From an uncultured Clostridium sp. (GTDB lineage: Bacteria > Bacillota_I > Bacilli_A > RF39 > UBA660): a stretch of 64,000 nt of DNA. Positions 26,572-31,959 of this stretch are shown in pieces; within the stretch, counting starts at the first letter, position 1, and every line of letters begins with the position of its first letter. The stretch covers positions 108,535 through 172,534 of the forward strand of contig CABUQZ010000001.1 of the NCBI GenBank assembly GCA_902493795.1. The letters are read 5' to 3'. A model generated the notes under the pieces. The model was not told the DNA's origin, ran no database searches, and saw nothing but the letters and a program-made list of their open reading frames with translations. The position numbers were made by a program, and so were the translations under genes.

Positions 26572-26588
26572 TCGTAAGATTAAGATAT
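26571..26588 (+). repeat. 18-bp direct repeat, copy 2
   Basis: Same sequence as 24774-24791, beginning at the last base of the permease stop codon. Confidence 0.8.
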
Positions 26589-26594
26589 ACAGAG

Positions 26595-26613
26595 CGGATG
26601 AAAATCCGTTTTT
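26595..26613 (+). terminator. Terminator after the ABC permease
   Basis: CGGAT-GAAA-ATCCG hairpin followed by TTTTT. Like the copy-1 terminator it has a GAAA tetraloop and the 18-bp repeat just upstream. Confidence 0.75.
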
Positions 26614-26668
26614 GTAAGGTATAATATAAAGTGTAAGACAAATAGTAATTTGTAAGTATGTAAATATA

Positions 26669-26698
26669 TTTTGACATTCTATTTAAGAAATGTCAAAA
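26669..26698 (+). promoter_or_regulatory. Inverted repeat upstream of the XRE regulator
   Basis: TTTTGACATT (26669-26678) and AATGTCAAAA (26689-26698) form perfect 10-bp arms with a 10-base spacer, just upstream of the promoter at 26703-26732. Operator candidate. Confidence 0.5.
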
Positions 26699-26702
26699 GA
26701 CT

Positions 26703-26732
26703 TTGATAGACGAAAAAGAATATAAATATTAT
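26703..26732 (+). promoter_or_regulatory. Promoter of the XRE regulator gene
   Basis: TTGATA (26703-26708), an 18-base spacer and TATTAT (26727-26732). Confidence 0.5.
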
Positions 26733-26761
26733 ACTTGTTTCAAAAGGAGGAATATATTTAT

Positions 26762-27181
26762 ATGGAAATTAACCAAAAATTAAAGAATGCTAGAATCAAT
26801 ATGAATTTAACTCAAGAAGATGTTGCTGAGAAAATTATGATTTCAAGACAAACTATATCCAACTGGGAAAATGGAAAATCATTACCAGACATAATGAGTA
26901 TTATAAATCTAAGTGAACTTTATCAAATAAGTTTAGATGAACTATTAAAAGGTGATTTAAAGCTGAGAGAAAAAATTAATAAGGATGTAAATAATGCGAA
27001 AAATAATGAAAAACTAATATTAACAACAGCAATTATAATTTTTGTGGTTATGTTGATTTATACAATTAGTAAGGTTATTGGTGGTCCATTTTCTGATTTT
27101 TGCAAAGAAGCGATAACTTGGGTATTAGGTGGAATTGCTCTTGCATTTGCTATGGCATATTTAAATTCTAAAAATAAATAA
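26762..27181 (+). CDS. XRE-family regulator with C-terminal membrane helices
   Basis: A 139-residue protein. The Cro/C1-type HTH covers residues 5-60 (NLTQEDVAEKIMISRQTISN, then WENGKSLPDIMSIINLSELY). The C-terminal half has two hydrophobic segments (about residues 84-100 and 116-132). Membrane-tethered XRE proteins of this layout are common in Firmicutes and often control adjacent transport genes. The ATG at 26762 is used with AAGGAGG 11 bases upstream. The ABC exporter immediately upstream is a plausible target. Confidence 0.85.
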   Translation: MEINQKLKNARINMNLTQEDVAEKIMISRQTISNWENGKSLPDIMSIINLSELYQISLDELLKGDLKLREKINKDVNNAKNNEKLILTTAIIIFVVMLIYTISKVIGGPFSDFCKEAITWVLGGIALAFAMAYLNSKNK

Positions 27182-27200
27182 CAAATTACAAGTATACTTT

Positions 27201-27238
27201 AAGATGTAAATAATTTAATATTTATATCTTATTTTTTT
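27201..27238 (+). terminator. Terminator after the XRE gene
   Basis: A 12-bp stem with one wobble pair (27201-27212 with 27219-27230), then ATTTTTTT. Confidence 0.75.
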
Positions 27239-27239
27239 A

Positions 27240-27430
27240 TGTTAAATTATTTACCAAGAGTTTAAGTGAGAACGGCAAATTACAGAGGTCATAGAATCTA
27301 ACAAATTGACAGTTCAGCTTTTATTTCTATTATTAATTTAGTTTAAGATAGTGAGGTCGTAGAATCTATATAACAAGCTTGATGAAATAATGGTGGAAAC
27401 AAGAGACTTAAATTCAGAAAGGAGTAAATA
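27240..27430 (+). ncRNA. IS110 left-end non-coding region, bridge RNA candidate
   Basis: About 190 bases without a gene directly upstream of an IS110-type transposase. It contains two copies of a 16-base sequence, GAGGTCATAGAATCTA (27285-27300) and GAGGTCGTAGAATCTA (27353-27368), and a TTGACA (27306-27311) with TATTAA 19 bases on. In characterised IS110 elements this region encodes the bridge RNA that pairs with donor and target DNA. The element boundaries were not determined. Confidence 0.4.
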
Positions 27431-28633
27431 ATGAAATCAGTATTAAGTGTTGATGTAGCTAAAGGAAAAAGTATGATAATGTTATCTACTGAATATGGAG
27501 AAGTATTGATTGAACCTAAAGAGATAAAACATAATTTTCGTGATTTTAATGAATTAAAAGATAAAATTGAAAGTTTTAATTTAGAAGATTTAACTATTTT
27601 CATGGAATCAACAGGAATATATCATTTGCCAGTAGAAAGATATTTTAAAGAAAATAATTTTAATACATTAGTAATTAATAGTTTAACGACCAAAAATAAT
27701 TATGATACATTAAGGAAAACAAAAACTGATACAAAAGATTGTATGAGATTAGCTAAATTATTTTTCGTAAATGAAGTAGAATATCATGATTTGTCTAAAA
27801 AAGATTTATATGCTAATTTGAAAGCAATGACAAGACAATATTTTTATCTAACTCAATTAAATGTGAGTTGTAAAAATAGATATAAAAGACTTATAAATAT
27901 ATGTTTTCCAGAATTTGAAGAAATATTTAAAGGCAGCAGAATATATGAAGAAACAGCATTAAACTTTATTAAAACCTTTCCTCATGCTTATATAGTAAAA
28001 GAAAAAAGAATAGATGCATTATACAATAATTTGTATAAAACTAATTCTAGACATGATTATTATTATAAGAGGTTAGCAAACAAAATCAAAGATATAGCAG
28101 TTAATTCATATCCAGGTGTCGATAAAGATCATTCGGATGTAAAGAACTTATCTGATATGGCTGCTATTTTACAAGAGAATATTAAGACAATAAATGAATT
28201 AAAAGAAAAGATGATAAAAACTGCAAAAGAGTCACCTTACTTCGATATAATTAATTCTTTTTACGGGATAGGAGAAGTATTAACAACCGAATTATTAGGT
28301 GAATTAGGTGATATAACAAGATTTGATAATCATAGACAATTAATTGCTTTCTGTGGTTTAGATCCAACAATAATTCAATCTGGGAAAAGTATAAACGTGC
28401 ATGGAACTATTTCTAAACGTGGAAATAAATATGCAAGATGGATATTATTTAATATTAGTCAAATAGTAGTTAAGTTAGGGCATCAATGTCCTGGACACCC
28501 CGTATATGATTATTATTTAACAAAAAAAGCAGAAGGTAAACATTATTATGAAAACCTAACTGCTTGCTCTACAAAAATATTAAGAATGTTATATACAATG
28601 TGCAAAAATAATACAACATTCAAAATAAATTAA
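27431..28633 (+). mobile_element. IS110-family transposase (DEDD recombinase)
   Basis: A 400-residue recombinase with an N-terminal RuvC-like DEDD domain (Asp8 in SVDVAKG, Glu59 in FMESTG, Asp100 and Asp103 in KTDTKD). The C-terminal Transposase_20 domain (SFYGIGEVLTTELLGELGDI, then CGLDPTI) is followed by QSGKS, whose Ser317 is the likely catalytic serine, and ISKRGNKYARW. All catalytic residues seem present, so the gene looks intact. A coiled-coil linker lies between the domains. IS110 elements use RNA-guided recombination and usually lack long terminal inverted repeats. RBS is AAAGGAG. Confidence 0.93.
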
Positions 28634-28665
28634 CAAATTAATTTTAACATATATATAATTACATT

Positions 28666-28705
28666 ACACGAAAAAAATTAAAAAAACGCATATTTTCGTG
28701 TTTTT
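28666..28705 (+). terminator. Terminator-like hairpin after the IS110 transposase
   Basis: ACACGAAAA (28666-28674) pairs with TTTTCGTGT (28693-28701), followed by TTTT. Confidence 0.6.
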
Positions 28706-28755
28706 AGTCGTGGTATAATATTAATATAAATTTAGTGTTGACAAAACTTAGATAG

Positions 28756-28824
28756 TCAAATTTCTAATATATTTTCTTTATTTCTTGCTCTACCTGCTAT
28801 AAAAAACTCATATTTCATTTCCAT
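28756..28824 (-). pseudogene. 5' stub of a truncated gene
   Basis: An intact RBS (AAGGAGAA, minus strand) and ATG are followed by only 22 codons (MEMKYEFFIAGRARNKENIL, then two more residues) before TGA. The FFIAGRARNKENIL start looks like the N-terminus of a Rossmann-type enzyme, such as a nucleoside 2-deoxyribosyltransferase relative, but this is a guess. The good initiation signals and abrupt end suggest a gene cut by deletion or by the arrival of the adjacent IS110 element. Confidence 0.5.
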
Positions 28825-29024
28825 AATTTAATTCTCCTTACAAATAAAAAAAATAACATATAAAATATTGTAACAAATTTAGAAAAATAATAATATAAAA
28901 ATAAGTCAAATTTATTTTTATAAAAAAATCAAAAATATATCAATTTGGAAGAGCACTTGAATTAATTCAATATAAAAATATTCTTTATATTTAAAAAGAA
29001 ATAAATATTAGAATTGTTTGGGAC

Positions 29025-29047
29025 CAAAAAAAGAGACCAATGTCTCT
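29025..29047 (-). terminator. Terminator of the seven-tRNA operon
   Basis: On the minus strand AGAGAC-ATTG-GTCTCT (29032-29047) is followed by seven Ts, just after tRNA-Pro. Confidence 0.85.
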
Positions 29048-29060
29048 CTATTACATAAAA

Positions 29061-29137
29061 TGGTCGGGAAGACAGGATTTGAACCTGCAACCCCTTGGTC
29101 CCAAACCAAGTGCTCTACCAAATTGAGCCACTTCCCG
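29061..29137 (-). tRNA. tRNA-Pro (TGG)
   Basis: Full cloverleaf with encoded CCA. Acceptor CGGGAAG/CTTCCCG, anticodon loop TTTGGGA. Last gene of the downstream tRNA operon. Confidence 0.96.
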
Positions 29138-29167
29138 ATAAATGATTGATTCAAATAAATTTAAAAA

Positions 29168-29244
29168 TGGTGCGCCCGAAGGGATTCGAACCCCTGACCT
29201 TTTGGTTCGTAGCCAAACACTCTATCCAGCTGAGCTACGAGCGC
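29168..29244 (-). tRNA. tRNA-Arg (ACG)
   Basis: Acceptor GCGCTCG/CGGGCGC, anticodon loop CTACGAA; A34 is expected to be edited to inosine by TadA. CCA encoded. Confidence 0.96.
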
Positions 29245-29266
29245 GTGGATACAAATTTAATAAAAA

Positions 29267-29342
<76 letters not shown>

Positions 29343-29347
29343 ATAAA

Positions 29348-29423
29348 TGGCGGTTTCGACGGGGATTGAACCCGCGATCTTCTGCGTGACAGGCAGACGT
29401 GTTAACCACTGCACTACGAAACC
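29348..29423 (-). tRNA. tRNA-Asp (GTC)
   Basis: Acceptor GGTTTCG/CGAAACC with discriminator G; anticodon loop CTGTCAC. CCA encoded. Confidence 0.96.
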
Positions 29424-29424
29424 A

Positions 29425-29500
<76 letters not shown>

Positions 29501-29518
29501 ATAAATAAAAATTAAAAT

Positions 29519-29611
29519 TGGCGGAGGAAAAGGGATTCGAACCCCTGCGCCGATTGCTCGACCTCCCGGTTTTCAAGACCGGTCCCTTCAACCAGACTTG
29601 GGTATTCCTCC
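29519..29611 (-). tRNA. tRNA-Ser (TGA)
   Basis: A 93-base class II tRNA with long variable arm; acceptor GGAGGAA, discriminator G, anticodon loop CTTGAAA. CCA encoded. Confidence 0.96.
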
Positions 29612-29616
29612 ATTAG

Positions 29617-29705
29617 TGGTGCCTAAGGCCGGACTTGAACCGGCACGAGCTTTAACACTCGCAGGATTTTAAGTCCTGTGCGTCTACCTATTCCGCCACT
29701 CAGGC
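29617..29705 (-). tRNA. tRNA-Leu (TAA)
   Basis: An 89-base class II tRNA with long variable arm; acceptor GCCTGAG, anticodon loop CTTAAAA. First gene of the seven-tRNA operon. CCA encoded. Confidence 0.96.
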
Positions 29706-29732
29706 AACAGTCTTTTTTGTTAAGACTATTAA

Positions 29733-29761
29733 ATTATATAACATATATTTCTTTAAATCAA
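29733..29761 (-). promoter_or_regulatory. Promoter of the Leu-Ser-fMet-Asp-Phe-Arg-Pro tRNA operon
   Basis: On the minus strand TTGATT (29761-29756), a 17-base spacer and TATAAT (29738-29733), 28 bases before tRNA-Leu. Confidence 0.75.
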
Positions 29762-29842
29762 GTATTTTTTTACAAATGTTAGATTTTACTATTCAAAAAA
29801 GTACTTTTGATACAATTATATATATATTATACAAAATTGTAA

Positions 29843-29864
29843 AAATAAAAGGCACGCCGTGCCT
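29843..29864 (-). terminator. Terminator of the five-tRNA operon
   Basis: AGGCAC-GGC-GTGCCT hairpin on the minus strand (29850-29864) followed by TTTTATTTTT. Confidence 0.8.
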
Positions 29865-29875
29865 AATATACAAAA

Positions 29876-29951
29876 TGGTGTCCCGTTGGAGATTCGAACT
29901 CCAGACCCTTTGATTAAAAGTCAAATGCTCTACCGACTGAGCTAACGGAAC
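29876..29951 (-). tRNA. tRNA-Lys (TTT)
   Basis: Acceptor GTTCCGT pairs with ACGGGAC (one wobble); anticodon loop CTTTTAA. CCA encoded. Last gene of the upstream tRNA operon. Confidence 0.96.
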
Positions 29952-29955
29952 ATAA

Positions 29956-30030
29956 TGGCTGCCTCGGCTAGATTCGGACTAGCGCATGCGAGAGTCAAAG
30001 TCTCGTGCCTTACCGCTTGGCTACGAGGCA
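29956..30030 (-). tRNA. tRNA-Gln (TTG)
   Basis: Acceptor TGCCTCG/CGAGGCA with discriminator G; anticodon loop CTTTGAC. CCA encoded. Confidence 0.96.
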
Positions 30031-30036
30031 AACACA

Positions 30037-30120
30037 TGGTGGAGAGAGATGGAATCGAACCATCGAACCCGAAGGAACAGATTTACAGTCTGCCGCGTTT
30101 AGCCTCTTCGCTACCTCTCC
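30037..30120 (-). tRNA. tRNA-Tyr (GTA)
   Basis: An 84-base class II tRNA; acceptor GGAGAGG, anticodon loop CTGTAAA, long variable arm. CCA encoded. Confidence 0.96.
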
Positions 30121-30126
30121 AAAAAA

Positions 30127-30202
<76 letters not shown>

Positions 30203-30210
30203 ACTAAATA

Positions 30211-30287
30211 TGGTGGAGGATATAGGACTCGAACCTATGACCCCCTGCTTGTAAGGCAGGTGCTCTAACCAACTGAGCTAATCCTCC
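30211..30287 (-). tRNA. tRNA-Val (TAC)
   Basis: Acceptor GGAGGAT pairs with ATCCTCC; anticodon loop CTTACAA. First gene of the five-tRNA operon. CCA encoded. Confidence 0.96.
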
Positions 30288-30324
30288 AAAATTCATTTTC
30301 TGTGTCATCGATTTGACAATATAA

Positions 30325-30353
30325 AATATAACATTTATAAATCAATTTGTCAA
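30325..30353 (-). promoter_or_regulatory. Promoter of the Val-Thr-Tyr-Gln-Lys tRNA operon
   Basis: On the minus strand a perfect TTGACA (30353-30348), a 17-base spacer and TATATT (30330-30325), 37 bases before tRNA-Val. Confidence 0.8.
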
Positions 30354-30362
30354 CAAAAAAAG

Positions 30363-30722
30363 TTATAAATTGTTATTTTTGTTTATTTTATTATATTTTT
30401 CATTAATCCATTCAGGTAACTTGCTTTGTAAGGTATCAAATCCATGCCTTGTCTCCCTTATTTTACCACTACAACCACACTTATAATTTATATTCTTAAT
30501 AGATAATTTAACCTGATGATTATCGTCATTAACATCTATAACTTTAACTTTTATCTCTTCTCCTATTGTTGCGTAATCGGCAACATTTCTTACAAAATCA
30601 GGAGAAATTTCAGAAATATGTATGAGCCCAGTATAATAATCATCTAAATTAATAAAAATTCCATAAGGCTCTATACCAGTAACATAACCAGTTACTATAT
30701 CATCCTTAACATACTTATTCAT
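30363..30722 (-). CDS. S1-domain RNA-binding protein (GSP13/CvfD-like)
   Basis: A 119-residue protein. One S1 RNA-binding domain (about residues 8-76) reads IVTGYVTGIEPYGIFINLDD, then GLIHISEIS and VKVIDVNDDNHQVKLSIK. A short tail with GFDTLQSKLPEWINEKY follows, as in YugI/GSP13 and CvfD, ribosome-associated post-transcriptional regulators. A CxC pair (YKCGCSG) joins the two parts. The ATG at 30722 is preferred behind GAGGGTG. It lies between the tRNA promoter and a divergent NifU-like gene. Confidence 0.82.
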   Translation of the reverse strand: MNKYVKDDIVTGYVTGIEPYGIFINLDDYYTGLIHISEISPDFVRNVADYATIGEEIKVKVIDVNDDNHQVKLSIKNINYKCGCSGKIRETRHGFDTLQSKLPEWINEKYNKINKNNNL

Positions 30723-30821
30723 TAATACACCCTCGAAAAGAATTATATCAGCAAAAATGGAAATAATCAAATATTCTTTACTTAAGAATAAATGAATATT
30801 ATAATTAAACTGGTGATTAAA

Positions 30822-31049
30822 ATGGATATTGAAAAAAAAATTATAGACGAAATTGAAAGATTAAAGCCATATTTACAAAGTGATGGTGGAAATATTGAAT
30901 ATGTAAAATATGAAGATGGCAAAGTTTATGTTAAACTTACTGGAGCATGTGCAGGATGTTCCTTAATAGATGTCACTCTAAAAGAAGGAATAGAAGAAAT
31001 TTTAACAAGTGAAATACCAGAAGTCAAAGAAGTTATCAAAGTAGATTAA
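30822..31049 (+). CDS. NifU C-terminal-domain iron-sulfur scaffold protein (YutI-like)
   Basis: A 75-residue Nfu-type protein that carries an Fe-S cluster between subunits and delivers it to apoproteins. It has LKPYLQSDGGNIEYV and the cluster-binding CAGCS. The ATG at 30822 follows GGTGAT. In Bacilli nfu (yutI), yutD and yunB lie near each other; yutD and yunB also occur in this window. It is an isolated plus-strand gene here, and its 3' end overlaps the convergent gene by 14 bases. Confidence 0.88.
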   Translation: MDIEKKIIDEIERLKPYLQSDGGNIEYVKYEDGKVYVKLTGACAGCSLIDVTLKEGIEEILTSEIPEVKEVIKVD

Positions 31050-31887
31050 TTATATAATCCATTAAAGACATATCTATTATATGTCTTTTTTTTATTTCAG
31101 CAAAAATAGACTTTAATAGCAAAATATATTTATCAACTTTTGAGTCTATACTTAATGTTTTTAATCTAAGATCATTATCATTATTAATAAAAAGATCAAA
31201 GTAAAAATTAGGATATAACAACCTACATCCCAAAAACATATAATCATTAGCATTTAATTTTAAATTAAAAATTGAATTAAAATCTACATACGAATTTCCA
31301 TTCACAAAAAAATCATATTTTATAAATTCAGATATATTATAAACAATTGGACCATTTTTTACATTAGATGGATCATATAAAGTTTCAAAACAGGCAAAAC
31401 AATTGTTTTTTTTGACACAATAACCATAAGTTAAATTATCAAAATTTACATTTTTTGAAAAAATCAAAGACATTTCAGCCATACCTAAATAATAATCATA
31501 GTTTAAATCACTAAATCTATATTTACTATCAAAATAATTTTCCAAATATTGATTCTTTCTTAACCATAATTGTGAATAATTTATTTTATCAGCATTATAA
31601 GTGAAAATAGGAATAGACATATTTATTACATTATAAAGCGAAACAGTATTACTCCTAAAATCATGAACCTGAAAAAGTATATATAAATTATTGTTATAAA
31701 TTGTATAAATTGAATTAAATTTATTACTAATTATTTTATGAAAAAAAGTAGGATAATTATAAGAAAATAAACTTTCATTAATCATTGCATTTTTTCTAAG
31801 TACATATTTTTTATCATTATAAATAAAAGTCATATTATTTTCACTGCAATAGACAATATCGTCTAAATCAAATATATTATAAAGCAT
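31036..31887 (-). CDS. Uncharacterised protein, 283 residues
   Basis: Rich in Asn, Tyr and Phe, with no signal peptide or clear membrane helix. The layout (LRKNAMINESLFSYNYPTFF, a central QLWLRKNQYLENYF and YYLGMAEMSLIFSKN) faintly recalls the degenerate kinase-fold proteins found among spore-coat genes of Firmicutes, but no catalytic motifs are visible and I do not claim the family. The start is uncertain: AGGTGAT lies near 31908 but is followed by ATT, while the ATG at 31887 has a weaker AAAGAAG. It overlaps the NifU-like gene tail to tail. Confidence 0.5.
   Translation of the reverse strand: MLYNIFDLDDIVYCSENNMTFIYNDKKYVLRKNAMINESLFSYNYPTFFHKIISNKFNSIYTIYNNNLYILFQVHDFRSNTVSLYNVINMSIPIFTYNADKINYSQLWLRKNQYLENYFDSKYRFSDLNYDYYLGMAEMSLIFSKNVNFDNLTYGYCVKKNNCFACFETLYDPSNVKNGPIVYNISEFIKYDFFVNGNSYVDFNSIFNLKLNANDYMFLGCRLLYPNFYFDLFINNDNDLRLKTLSIDSKVDKYILLLKSIFAEIKKRHIIDMSLMDYIINLL
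31065..31094 (+). terminator. Terminator after the NifU-like gene
   Basis: AAGACATAT/ATATGTCTT stem (31065-31073 with 31079-31087) then a T-run. The hairpin lies inside the coding end of the convergent minus-strand gene. Confidence 0.75.
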
Positions 31888-31940
31888 TAGAACTTCTTTA
31901 ATAATTATCACCTATTATTAAATATGCAAACAAAAAAAAA

Positions 31941-31959
31941 GCATACATAAGAATTATGC
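31941..31959 (-). terminator. Terminator after the 20-residue-repeat gene
   Basis: GCATA/TATGC stem on the minus strand (31941-31959) followed by nine Ts. Confidence 0.6.

Larger units (their letters stand above)
28634..29024. other. Gene-poor AT-rich stretch between IS110 and the tRNA cluster
   Basis: It holds the presumed right end of the IS110 element, a terminator (28666-28705), an orphan TGGTATAAT promoter-like element near 28712, and the stub of a minus-strand gene (28756-28824). The remaining 200 bases (28841-29024) show no feature I can support. Confidence 0.5.

Noticed and set aside
27285..27368. Two-copy 16-mer as a CRISPR array
   Set aside because: Only two copies, 68 bases apart, next to a transposase and without cas genes; better explained as an IS110 non-coding end.
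28712..28740. dif-like site near the strand switch
   Set aside because: The TATAATATTAATATAAATTTA stretch has only a vague resemblance to the dif consensus and is equally explained as an AT-rich promoter-like element.
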